Shown piece by piece: positions 1 to 8,246 of a DNA stretch of 8,938 nucleotides. This DNA comes from Acetobacteraceae bacterium. Lineage in GTDB: Bacteria; Pseudomonadota; Alphaproteobacteria; Acetobacterales; Acetobacteraceae. The first letter of the stretch is position 1. Each line of letters starts with the position of its first letter. The translations under genes were made by a program, and so were the position numbers. The DNA is taken from positions 1 to 8,938 of the forward strand of contig JANXRT010000495.1 in assembly GCA_025356735.1 (NCBI GenBank), read 5' to 3'. The notes under the pieces were generated by a model, which ran no database searches, was not told the origin of the DNA, and worked only from the letters and a program-made list of their open reading frames with translations.

Positions 1-29
1 GCCGCGAGCTGTTCAAGGAGACGGAATGA
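1..29 (+). CDS. liuA: Isovaleryl-CoA dehydrogenase, C-terminal end only (partial)
   Basis: The third frame reads RELFKETE and then TGA at 27-29. The two bases before it (gc) fit a glycine codon, giving G-R-E-L-F-K-E-T-E. Isovaleryl-CoA dehydrogenases of proteobacteria characteristically end in IGRELF(x)ET. The enzyme would be the FAD-dependent dehydrogenase that turns isovaleryl-CoA into 3-methylcrotonyl-CoA, the substrate of the carboxylase encoded just downstream. Only eight residues are visible, so the call rests on this short tail plus the fit with the next two genes. The rest of the gene lies outside the window. Confidence 0.6.
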
Positions 30-35
30 TATCGA

Positions 36-181
36 GCGCCGCAGGCAAGAAGGCCGGGGCTCTGCCCCAGACCCCGCCCGGGGAGCGCCCGGGAGCGCAT
101 CCCTCAAGGATAGGGGTTCTAAGGGGCGACGGCCCCTTAGCGGGTTTAGGCAGAGCCCAAGCTTCCTTCTGCCTGCGGCGC
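36..181. repeat. Intergenic nested inverted-repeat element between liuA and liuB
   Basis: The outer arms are at 36-53 (gcgccgcaggcaagaagg) and 165-181, complementary except for one extra A in the left arm. A second pair lies inside: gggctctgcc at 57-66 with ggcagagccc at 149-158. A third, perfect 9-bp stem with a 4-base loop lies at 119-140. Between them is a tandem near-duplication, GCCCGGGGAGC at 76-86 and GCCCGGGAGC at 87-96. The whole spacer could fold into one branched structure. Similar 'ggctctgccccagaccccg' spacers are, as I recall, common between genes in Acetobacteraceae genomes, so this is probably a dispersed genomic repeat rather than a gene-specific regulator. No coding potential is apparent. 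Confidence 0.7.
119..140 (+). terminator. Perfect 9-bp hairpin, possible transcript end or processing stem
   Basis: CTAAGGGGC at 119-127 pairs perfectly with GCCCCTTAG at 132-140 around the loop GACG. No T-tract follows (next bases gcgggttta), so it is not a classical intrinsic terminator. It may be only the inner stem of the surrounding repeat. It could attenuate read-through from liuA into liuB or protect the liuA 3' end. Confidence 0.35.
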
Positions 182-186
182 TTAGC

Positions 187-1791
187 ATGACTGCGTTACA
201 TACCGCATTGGACTCCGGCTCCCCCGAATTCCGCAACAATGTCTTGGCGATGGCGGCGTTGGTTGCCGACCTTCGCGGCAAGGTTGGCGTGGCGGCGCAG
301 GGTGGCGGGGAGAAGTCGCAGGCCCGGCACGTGTCGCGCGGCAAGCTGCTGCCGCGCGATCGGGTGCGTGGGTTGATCGATCCAGGCTCACCGTTTCTGG
401 AGTTTTCGCAGCTGGCGGCGTTCGGGATGTATGGCGGCGACGTTGCGTCCGCCGGCATCGTCACGGGGATTGGGCGCGTGTCGGGGCGCGAGTGCGTGAT
501 CGTCGCCAACGACGCGACGGTGAAGGGCGGCACGTATTTCCCGCTGACCGTGAAGAAGCACTTGCGGGCGCAGGAGGTGGCGACCGCCAACCGGCTGCCT
601 TGCATCTATCTGGTGGATAGCGGCGGCGCGTTCCTGCCGCAGCAGGACGAGATCTTTCCCGACCGCGATCATTTTGGGCGGATTTTCTTCAACCAGGCAA
701 ACATGTCGGCCCGCGGCATTCCGCAGATCGCCTGCGTCATGGGATCGTGCACCGCGGGCGGGGCCTACGTGCCCGCGATGTCGGACCAGAGCATCATCGT
801 GCGCCGGCAGGGCACGATCTTCCTGGGCGGGCCGCCGCTGGTCGCGGCAGCGACGGGCGAGATCGTGACCGCGGAGGAGCTTGGCGGCGCCGAGGTCCAT
901 GCCCGGACTTCCGGCGTGGTCGATCACTATGCGCTGGACGATCGCCATGCCTTGGGGCTGGTGCGCGGCATCGTTGCCGGGCTGAACACGGTCAAGCGGC
1001 CGCAGCTCGACCTTCGCGCGCCGGCCGAGCCGCTGTATGCCGCGGAGGAACTCTATGGCGTGGTGCCCGAGGATGTGCGCACGCCGTATGATTGCCGCGA
1101 GCTGATCGCGCGCATCGTTGACGGCAGCGACTTCGAGGAATTCAAGAAGCTGTATGGTGCGACGCTGGTGTGCGGGTTCGCGCATGTTTACGGCTACCCG
1201 GTCGGCATCGTCGCCAACAACGGCATACTGTTCTCGGAAAGTGCCCTGAAGGGCGCCCATTTCATCGAATTGTGCAGCCAGCGCGGCATACCTCTGGTGT
1301 TCCTGCAGAACATCTCGGGGTTCATGGTCGGGCGGAAATACGAGGCCGGCGGCATCGCCAAGGACGGCGCCAAGCTGGTGACGGCGGTTTCCACCACCGC
1401 GGTGCCGAAATTCACCTTCGTGGTCGGCGGCAGCTACGGCGCCGGCAATTACGGCATGTGCGGCCGCGCGTTTGATCCGCGGTTCCTGTTCATGTGGCCG
1501 AACGCGCGCATTTCGGTGATGGGCGGCGAGCAGGCGGCGAGCGTGCTGGCACAGATCCGCCGCGACAACCTCGCGGCTGGCAAGGAATGGAGTGCCGCCG
1601 ACGAGGACGCTTTCAAGGCGCCGATCCGCGCCCAATACGAAACTCAGGGCAACCCCTATTACGCCACCGCGCGGCTTTGGGACGACGGCGTGATCGACCC
1701 CGCCGACACCCGCCGCGTGCTCGGGCTTTCTTTGTCCGCCGCCCTCAACGCGCCGATCGAGCCGACGAAGTTCGGCGTGTTCCGGATGTAG
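187..1791 (+). CDS. liuB: 3-methylcrotonoyl-CoA carboxylase, carboxyltransferase (beta) subunit MccB/LiuB
   Basis: This subunit transfers the carboxyl group from biotin to 3-methylcrotonyl-CoA, giving 3-methylglutaconyl-CoA in cytoplasmic leucine degradation. The 534 residues match the usual family length and form two crotonase-like carboxyltransferase halves. Visible hallmarks are DSGGAFLPQQDE (144-155), IFPDRDHFGRIFFNQANMSA (156-175), the acyl-CoA/oxyanion loop GSCTAGGAYVPAMSD (186-200), IFLGGPPLV (211-219), GRKYEAGGIAKDGAKLV (382-398) and the biotin-side loop GGSYGAGNYGMCGRAFDPRF (414-433). These favour MCC-beta over propionyl- or acetyl-CoA carboxyltransferases. The ATG at 187 fits the family N-terminus (SPEF at 12-15, RHVSRGKLLPRDR at 47-59). 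It has no clear Shine-Dalgarno sequence and lies five bases after the right arm of the repeat element. The next gene begins three bases after its stop. Confidence 0.95.
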   Translation: MTALHTALDSGSPEFRNNVLAMAALVADLRGKVGVAAQGGGEKSQARHVSRGKLLPRDRVRGLIDPGSPFLEFSQLAAFGMYGGDVASAGIVTGIGRVSGRECVIVANDATVKGGTYFPLTVKKHLRAQEVATANRLPCIYLVDSGGAFLPQQDEIFPDRDHFGRIFFNQANMSARGIPQIACVMGSCTAGGAYVPAMSDQSIIVRRQGTIFLGGPPLVAAATGEIVTAEELGGAEVHARTSGVVDHYALDDRHALGLVRGIVAGLNTVKRPQLDLRAPAEPLYAAEELYGVVPEDVRTPYDCRELIARIVDGSDFEEFKKLYGATLVCGFAHVYGYPVGIVANNGILFSESALKGAHFIELCSQRGIPLVFLQNISGFMVGRKYEAGGIAKDGAKLVTAVSTTAVPKFTFVVGGSYGAGNYGMCGRAFDPRFLFMWPNARISVMGGEQAASVLAQIRRDNLAAGKEWSAADEDAFKAPIRAQYETQGNPYYATARLWDDGVIDPADTRRVLGLSLSAALNAPIEPTKFGVFRM

Positions 1792-1794
1792 AGG

Positions 1795-3804
<2,010 letters not shown>

Positions 3805-3825
3805 ACGGCCGGCTTGTCAGGCGCG

Positions 3826-4107
3826 ATGACAGCTTACCTCGTCATGCGGATCACGATCGGCGATGCGGCGCGTTGGGCCGACTACCGCAAGGCTGTCGTT
3901 CCGCTGATCGCCGAATTCGGCGGCAGGCATGTGAGCGGAGGCGTCGAGCGCCTGGAAGGCGATGACAATGGGCAGCGGATTGCCCTGTTCGAGTTCCCGT
4001 CCGTGCAGGCCATCCACGCGTTCTGGAACTCGCCGGAATATGTGCCGGTGAAGGAGCTTCGCCGCGGGGCTGCCACCCTTGATGTGTGGGCGATGCCTGG
4101 GGACTGA
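3826..4107 (+). CDS. Small DUF1330 family protein
   Basis: This is a 93-residue cytoplasmic protein resembling DUF1330 (dimeric alpha-beta barrel fold). Visible signs are the first strand MTAYLVMRITI, ADYRKAVVPLIAEFGGRHVSGG in the middle, then RIALFEFPSVQAIHAFWNSPEY and ELRRGAATLDVWAM near the end. I chose the ATG at 3826 because family members begin with a strand of this kind. A TTG at 3814 would add only MSGA. The gene starts 21 bases after liuD and is probably carried on the same transcript. The family's biochemical role is unknown. Its fold relatives include small monooxygenases and stress-type dimeric proteins, so an accessory role in acyl-CoA metabolism is only a guess. The ribosome site is weak (caggcg upstream). 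Confidence 0.85.
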   Translation: MTAYLVMRITIGDAARWADYRKAVVPLIAEFGGRHVSGGVERLEGDDNGQRIALFEFPSVQAIHAFWNSPEYVPVKELRRGAATLDVWAMPGD

Positions 4108-4188
4108 CCCTGGATGGATGAAGATCAGCCCCACACGCCCGGTTGCAATCGCCGCCAAGGCGTGAACAAATCCGCGGAAATATCCATT

Positions 4189-4193
4189 GGAGG
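4189..4193 (+). promoter_or_regulatory. Shine-Dalgarno site deciding the start of the substrate-binding protein gene
   Basis: GGAGG lies ten bases before the ATG at 4204. The reading frame is open back to 4114 (another ATG), but that longer start would put 30 hydrophilic residues before the export signal and lacks a comparable site. The GGAGG therefore favours 4204. Confidence 0.75.
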
Positions 4194-4203
4194 ACTGAAA
4201 AAG

Positions 4204-5424
4204 ATGGCTTCGACTGTCTCGCGTCGCACCCTGCTCGCCGCCAGCACCGCCGTCCTTGCCGCCGCCGCGACGCGGGCACGCGCCGAGGGCACCCCGGGCG
4301 TCACCGCCACCGAGATAAAGATCGGCAACACGATGCCGTATTCCGGGCCGGCCTCCGCCTATGGCGTGATCGGCCAGCTCCAGACCGCGTTCTTCAAGGC
4401 GTTCAACGAGGCCGGCGGCATCGCCGGCCGCAAGATCAACTACATCTCGCTCGATGACGGCTACAGCCCGCCGCGCACCGTCGAGCAGGTCCGCCGCCTG
4501 GTCGAGCAGGACGAGGTCGCGTTCCTGATGAACCCGCTCGGCACCGCCAGCAACACCGCGATCCAGAAATACTGCAACGCCAAGAAGGTGCCGCAGATCC
4601 TGATCTCGACCGGCGCCGACAAGTGGGGCGACCCGCAGCATTTCCCCTGGACCATGGGCTACCAGCCGAGCTACCGCACCGAGGCGCAGATCTACACGAA
4701 ATACATCCTGGCCAACAAACCCGACGCCAAGATCGGCATCATCTATCAGAACGACGATTTCGGTAAGGACTACCCGGCCGGCGTGCGTGACGTGCTCGGC
4801 GACAGATGGGACAAATACGTCGTCAAGACGGTGACCTATGAGGTTACCGACGCAACCATCGACAGCCAGATCACCTCCCTTCAATCGGCGGGGGCCAACG
4901 TGCTGCTGACCGCCAACACCCCCAAATTCGCCGCCATGGCGGTGCGAAAGGTGTTCGACAGCGGTTGGAAGCCACTACATTTTCTGACCAACGTCTCGAT
5001 CTCGGTCGGCGGCGTGATGGAGCCGGCCGGCGTCGAGAAGGGTATCGACATCATCTCGGCTGCTTACCTCAAGGATCCGACCGACCCTACCTGGAAGACC
5101 GATCCGGGCCTCGGCGAGTGGCGCGCCTTCATGGCCAAGAACATGCCGACCGCAGACCTCACCGACGGCAGCTATGTTTTCTCCTACGGCGTCTGCAAGA
5201 CGATGGTGCAGATACTGAAGCAGTGTGGCGACGACTTCTCGCGCGAGAACGTCATGAAACAGGCCGCCAACCTGAAGGATTTCGATCCTGCGACCCTGCT
5301 GCCGGGGATCAAGGTCAATACCAGCCCGACCAACTTCCACCCGATCCGCGCGATGCAGCTGCAGAAATGGACGGGGAAGACCTGGGCGCTGTTTGGCGAT
5401 GTTATTCAGGGGGCGGCTACGTAA
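4204..5424 (+). CDS. Periplasmic substrate-binding protein, branched-chain amino acid/amide ABC transporter type
   Basis: This protein is predicted to capture a small solute in the periplasm and deliver it to an ABC importer. It has 406 residues. The N-terminus MASTVSRRTLLAAS carries a twin-arginine export motif (Arg7-Arg8), then an alanine-rich segment and a likely cleavage site after A-R-A (residue 27). The mature protein starts with the LivK-like pattern GVTATEIKIGNTMPYSGPAS, continues with FNEAGGIAGRKINYISLDDGY and VEQDEVAFLMNPLGTASN, and has the hinge-region IGIIYQNDDFGKDY typical of type I periplasmic-binding folds. It follows the DUF1330 gene by 96 bases. No permease or ATPase genes are in the window, so it is an orphan or its partners lie elsewhere. 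Leucine, another branched-chain compound or an aromatic or short-chain acid are all possible ligands. Placement next to leucine catabolism is suggestive only. Confidence 0.9.
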   Translation: MASTVSRRTLLAASTAVLAAAATRARAEGTPGVTATEIKIGNTMPYSGPASAYGVIGQLQTAFFKAFNEAGGIAGRKINYISLDDGYSPPRTVEQVRRLVEQDEVAFLMNPLGTASNTAIQKYCNAKKVPQILISTGADKWGDPQHFPWTMGYQPSYRTEAQIYTKYILANKPDAKIGIIYQNDDFGKDYPAGVRDVLGDRWDKYVVKTVTYEVTDATIDSQITSLQSAGANVLLTANTPKFAAMAVRKVFDSGWKPLHFLTNVSISVGGVMEPAGVEKGIDIISAAYLKDPTDPTWKTDPGLGEWRAFMAKNMPTADLTDGSYVFSYGVCKTMVQILKQCGDDFSRENVMKQAANLKDFDPATLLPGIKVNTSPTNFHPIRAMQLQKWTGKTWALFGDVIQGAAT

Positions 5425-5427
5425 GCA

Positions 5428-5451
5428 AGGTCGGGGCGCCGCCCCGAACCT
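5428..5451 (+). terminator. GC-rich hairpin just after the substrate-binding protein gene
   Basis: TCGGGGC (5431-5437) and GCCCCGA (5441-5447) pair perfectly around the loop GCC. AGG/CCT extends the stem beyond a one-base bulge (5428-5430 with 5449-5451). It begins four bases after the stop codon, where a transcript end would be expected. There is no T-tract after it, so a Rho-independent terminator is possible but not demonstrated. Confidence 0.45.
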
Positions 5452-5453
5452 CG

Positions 5454-5528
5454 CTAAGGGCAACCCTCCGCGGGCATTCCATCGATTGTAAGAACAATCG
5501 ATTGAACCTTCGCCCACTACGCCCTTAG
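5454..5528. repeat. Nested inverted repeat in the spacer before the acyl-CoA dehydrogenase gene
   Basis: CTAAGGGC at 5454-5461 is perfectly complementary to GCCCTTAG at 5521-5528, enclosing 59 bases. Inside is a second perfect hairpin at 5481-5502. Just past the right arm, CCCTTAGAACCC (5522-5533) is the reverse complement of GGGTTCTAAGGG at 114-125 in the first spacer element, so the two intergenic elements share a motif in opposite orientation. The spacer 5425-5548 has no coding potential that I can support. Confidence 0.6.
5481..5502. promoter_or_regulatory. Perfect 9-bp AT-rich inverted repeat, possible regulator site
   Basis: ATCGATTGT (5481-5489) and ACAATCGAT (5494-5502) are perfect complements with spacer AAGA. 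It stands out as AT-rich in GC-rich surroundings, 47 bases before the next start codon. That position and symmetry would suit a dimeric repressor or activator operator, but no regulator gene is in the window and it may be only the inner stem of the larger repeat. Confidence 0.4.
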
Positions 5529-5548
5529 AACCCGTTACCGAGTGAGAC

Positions 5549-6679
5549 ATGTCGGATATTCTCGACGCCATTGAGCAGTTTCTGGCCCGTGACGTGGTGA
5601 TGCATGTTCATGGGCTAGAAAAGGCGGACGCTTATCCGGCCGAGATCGTCGAGCGGATGAAGGCGCTTGGTCTGTTCGGCGCCACCATCGCGCCGGAGTA
5701 CGGCGGGTTGGGGCTGCCGTGTGGCCAGTATGCCCAGATCGTCGAGCGCATCGCACGGGTCTGGATGTCGCTGACCGGCATCTTCAACTCTCATCTGATA
5801 ATGGCGGCGATCGTCGGTCGCCACGGCACCGACGCCCAAAAACACGAGTTCCTGCCGCGCTTTGCAGTTGGCGAGCTGCGTGGCGGGCTGGCGCTGACCG
5901 AACCCGATTGCGGCACCGACCTGCAGGCTATCCGCATGACCGCGAAGCGCGATAGCGATGACTATGTGATAAACGGCACCAAGACCTGGATCAGCAATGG
6001 CATCTACGGCCAGTGCTTCGCCCTGCTGGTCAAGACCGACTTGTCGGCACAGCCGCGCCACCAGGGCATGTCGATGTTCCTAGCCGAAAAAGGCCCCGGC
6101 TTCACCGTTGGGCGCAAGCTCGAAAAGCTTGGCTACAAGGGCATCGACAGCGCCGAGCTGATTTTTGACGATTACAGGATCCCCGCCGACCGGCTGATCG
6201 GCGGCGTCGAGGGCTTTGGGCTCAAGCACGCTCTGTCTGGCCTGGAACTTGGTCGCATCAACGTCGCCGCCCGCGGCGTCGGCGTGGCGCAGGCGGCGTT
6301 AGACGAGAGCGTCAAATACGCGCAGCTGCGGAAAACGTTCGGAAAACCGATTGCCCAGCACCAGGCGATCCAGCTCAAGCTCGCCGACATGGCGACCCGC
6401 ACCGAGGCCGCGCGCCTGCTGGTCGGCCGCGCCGCAGACTTCTACGACCGCGGCATCCGCTGCGACATGGAAGCCGGCATGGCCAAGCTGTTCGCGACCG
6501 AGGCCGCGATGGAGAACTCGGCCGAGGCGCTGCGCGTCCATGGCGGCTACGGCTACTCGACCGACTTCCCGGTGGAACGCTTCTACCGCGACGCGCCGCT
6601 GCTGGTGATCGGCGAGGGCACCAACGAAATGCAGCGCATCATCATCGCCCGCCAGCTGATCGAGCGGAGCCCCGTCTAG
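5549..6679 (+). CDS. Acyl-CoA dehydrogenase
   Basis: This is a FAD-dependent cytoplasmic enzyme expected to introduce an alpha-beta double bond into an acyl-CoA and pass electrons to electron-transfer flavoprotein. At 376 residues it has the usual family length with all three domains. The N-terminal helical domain runs to about 110. The middle beta domain carries the FAD signature LTEPDCGTD (116-124) and TKTWISN (144-150). The C-terminal helices carry QLRKTFGKPIAQHQAIQLKLADMA and HGGYGYSTDFPVERFYRDA. The catalytic base is predicted to be Glu356 in IGEGTNE, the position used by medium-chain dehydrogenases. It is not the isovaleryl-CoA enzyme of this locus, whose tail lies at 1-29, and its substrate is not readable from motifs. 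The start ATG has only a weak GAGTGAG upstream. The stop overlaps the next start by one base. Confidence 0.92.
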   Translation: MSDILDAIEQFLARDVVMHVHGLEKADAYPAEIVERMKALGLFGATIAPEYGGLGLPCGQYAQIVERIARVWMSLTGIFNSHLIMAAIVGRHGTDAQKHEFLPRFAVGELRGGLALTEPDCGTDLQAIRMTAKRDSDDYVINGTKTWISNGIYGQCFALLVKTDLSAQPRHQGMSMFLAEKGPGFTVGRKLEKLGYKGIDSAELIFDDYRIPADRLIGGVEGFGLKHALSGLELGRINVAARGVGVAQAALDESVKYAQLRKTFGKPIAQHQAIQLKLADMATRTEAARLLVGRAADFYDRGIRCDMEAGMAKLFATEAAMENSAEALRVHGGYGYSTDFPVERFYRDAPLLVIGEGTNEMQRIIIARQLIERSPV

Positions 6680-7866
6680 TGCTGCCCCTGGCCGGGTTGC
6701 GCATTCTGGCCGTGGAGCAATACGGCGCCGGCCCGTTCGGCTCGATGCAACTCGCCGACATGGGCGCCGAAATACTGAAAATCGAAAACCCGCGCGAGGG
6801 CGGCGATGTCAGTCGCCATGTCGGCCCATTCCATCTCGGCGACGATGACAGCCACTTCTTCCAGGCCTTCAACCGCAACAAGCGCTCGATCTCGCTCGAT
6901 CTGCGCGGACCGGAGGGGCAGGCGGTATTCCAGGACCTCGCCGCCAGGTCCGATGCCGTACTCGACAATCTGCGCGGCGATCAGGCGCCACGCCTTGGCG
7001 TCACCTTTCCGCAGCTGCAGAAAGCCAATCCGCGCATCGTCTGCGCCCATCTTTCCGCCTATGGCCGCACCGGTGCCCGCGCCGACTGGCCAGGCTACGA
7101 CTATTTGATGCAGGCGGAGGCCGGCTATCTGTCGCTGACCGGCGAGCCGGCCGGGCCGCCGGCGCGGTTTGGCCTATCTGTAGTTGACATGATGGCCGGG
7201 CTTTATGCCGCGACGGCGCTGCTTGCCGGCGTGATCTCGGCACGGGAGACCGGCATCGGGCGCGATGTCGATGTCAGCCTGTTCGACACGGCGCTGTCCA
7301 ACCTGAACTATGTCGGCGCCTGGTTTCTCAACGAGAGCCACAACCAGGGCCGCGAGCCGCGCTCGGCGCATCCGTCGCTGACGCCAAGCCAGCTGTTCGC
7401 GACCGCAGACGGCTGGATCTTCATAATGTGCAACAAGCAAAAGTTCTGGCCGGCATTGTGCGCGGCGGTCGGCTTGGCGGAGCTGGCCAGCGATCCGCGT
7501 TTCGCCGACTACCCGGCAAGGCTTGCCAACCGGGCGGAACTCACCGACCGGCTCGATGCCGCTCTGATGCGGCAACCGACCGCGACTTGGCTGCAACGAT
7601 TCGCGGGCTCGGTCCCGGCCGCGCCGGTCAACGACGTGGCGCAGGCGTTGTCATCCGATTTCGTTCGGTCGGAAGATCGCGTCTGGACCTACCCGCATCC
7701 GCGACGCCCCGATTTCCGCATGGCGGCGCCGGCCTTCCGGCTGCCGGGCGAGGTCATGCCGCGCGCCGCGGCACCCGAATTCGGCGCTGACACCGACAGC
7801 GTGCTACGCGGCATCGGCTACGGCGCCGATCGCATCGCCGCACTTCGCACCGCCGGAACGATCTGA
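6679..7866 (+). CDS. Class III (CaiB/BaiF family) CoA-transferase
   Basis: This enzyme should move CoA from one acyl-CoA to a free carboxylic acid, activating it for the neighbouring dehydrogenase. The 395 residues match the family. Signs are the N-terminus LPLAGLRILAVEQYGAGPFGSMQLADMGAEILKIE, RNKRSISLDL, the domain-linking SAYGRTGARADWPGYDYLMQAEAGYLSLTGEP, and GLSVVDMMAGLYAATAL, where Asp170 aligns with the catalytic aspartate (Asp169 in formyl-CoA transferase). The start is GTG at 6679, whose G is the last base of the dehydrogenase stop TAG. GGAG at 6666-6669 is a good ribosome site. This one-base overlap indicates one operon. The acyl donor and acceptor are unknown. Confidence 0.92.
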   Translation: MLPLAGLRILAVEQYGAGPFGSMQLADMGAEILKIENPREGGDVSRHVGPFHLGDDDSHFFQAFNRNKRSISLDLRGPEGQAVFQDLAARSDAVLDNLRGDQAPRLGVTFPQLQKANPRIVCAHLSAYGRTGARADWPGYDYLMQAEAGYLSLTGEPAGPPARFGLSVVDMMAGLYAATALLAGVISARETGIGRDVDVSLFDTALSNLNYVGAWFLNESHNQGREPRSAHPSLTPSQLFATADGWIFIMCNKQKFWPALCAAVGLAELASDPRFADYPARLANRAELTDRLDAALMRQPTATWLQRFAGSVPAAPVNDVAQALSSDFVRSEDRVWTYPHPRRPDFRMAAPAFRLPGEVMPRAAAPEFGADTDSVLRGIGYGADRIAALRTAGTI

Positions 7867-7883
7867 CACACAGGGAAAACGCC

Positions 7884-8246
7884 ATGAAGCTGTTTCATTC
7901 GATAACATCGCCATTCGTGCGCAAGGTCATGGTCTGTGCCAAGGAGCTTGGCCTCGAGGACCGGCTGGAGCTGCACAAGGCCGGCGCCCACCCGATCAAC
8001 CGGAATGCCGAGATCGTGGTCGAAAACCCCCTCGGCCAGGTGCCGACGCTAATCTCGAACGACGGGCTGGCGCTGTACGACAGCCGTGTGATCTGCGAGT
8101 ATCTCGATCAGCTTGGCGGCGGTGGCAGGATGTTCCCGCGCGATGGTTCACGGTGGCAGGCGCTGGTCGAGCAGTCCGCTGCCGACGGCCTGCTCTCCAG
8201 GCAGTGTGATCCCTTCTGCGGTTTAACGATTTCGTTACATAAGTGA
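7884..8246 (+). CDS. Glutathione S-transferase, truncated after the N-terminal domain
   Basis: Residues 1-80 form a thioredoxin-fold GST N-terminal domain: FHSITSPFVRKVMVCAKELGL at the start with a candidate active-site serine in TSPFVRK, the cis-proline motif NPLGQVPTL (48-56), and LYDSRVICEYLD (64-75) with the glutathione-binding acidic/serine pair. The C-terminal helical domain begins with RWQALVEQSAADGLL (90-104). Resemblance then ends and the frame closes at residue 120 with SRQCDPFCGLTISLHK, where about 200 residues would be normal. The start has a good site (CAGGGAA, 7871-7877) and lies 17 bases after the CoA-transferase gene, so it was the third gene of that operon. The loss of the second domain coincides with the suspected join at about 8195, so the natural gene is probably intact elsewhere. 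Confidence 0.8.
   Translation: MKLFHSITSPFVRKVMVCAKELGLEDRLELHKAGAHPINRNAEIVVENPLGQVPTLISNDGLALYDSRVICEYLDQLGGGGRMFPRDGSRWQALVEQSAADGLLSRQCDPFCGLTISLHK
8190..8226. other. Suspected junction between alphaproteobacterial and Xanthomonadales-like DNA
   Basis: Up to about 8195 the sequence encodes a recognisable glutathione S-transferase. From 8196 on it does not, and everything further right belongs to a conserved cell-envelope neighbourhood of a different lineage. No insertion-sequence end, target duplication, integrase or tRNA is visible at the boundary. The exact base cannot be fixed without relatives of both sides. Confidence 0.6.
8196..8226 (+). CDS. lpxC: Possible last codons of lpxC (partial)
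   Basis: Read in the frame ending at TAA 8224-8226, the bases after the break encode S-P-G-S-V-I-P-S-A-V. LpxC, the UDP-3-O-acyl-GlcNAc deacetylase of lipid A synthesis, often ends with a short tail such as PISYxxPAAAV or APSAVLA in gammaproteobacteria. In Xanthomonadales lpxC lies directly before, and convergent to, the dciA gene found here. The tail is only about ten residues and poorly conserved, so the call depends mainly on gene order. It could also be non-coding. Confidence 0.3.

Noticed and set aside
76..96. Tandem GCCCGGG(G)AGC units considered as a repeat array or CRISPR-like feature
   Set aside because: There are only two adjacent imperfect copies without spacers, and they are part of the larger inverted-repeat element.
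4143..4171. Possible promoter TTGCAA - 17 bases - ACAAAT before the binding-protein gene
   Set aside because: Only 4 of 6 and 3 of 6 bases match the consensus, and such matches are common by chance.
4114..4203. Longer N-terminus for the substrate-binding protein, starting at ATG 4114
   Set aside because: It would place 30 polar residues before a clear twin-arginine signal peptide. The GGAGG at 4189-4193 fits the ATG at 4204.
3817..4884. Open frame of 355 codons on the minus strand
   Set aside because: It crosses the DUF1330 gene, the spacer and the binding-protein gene in antisense, with no recognisable domain.
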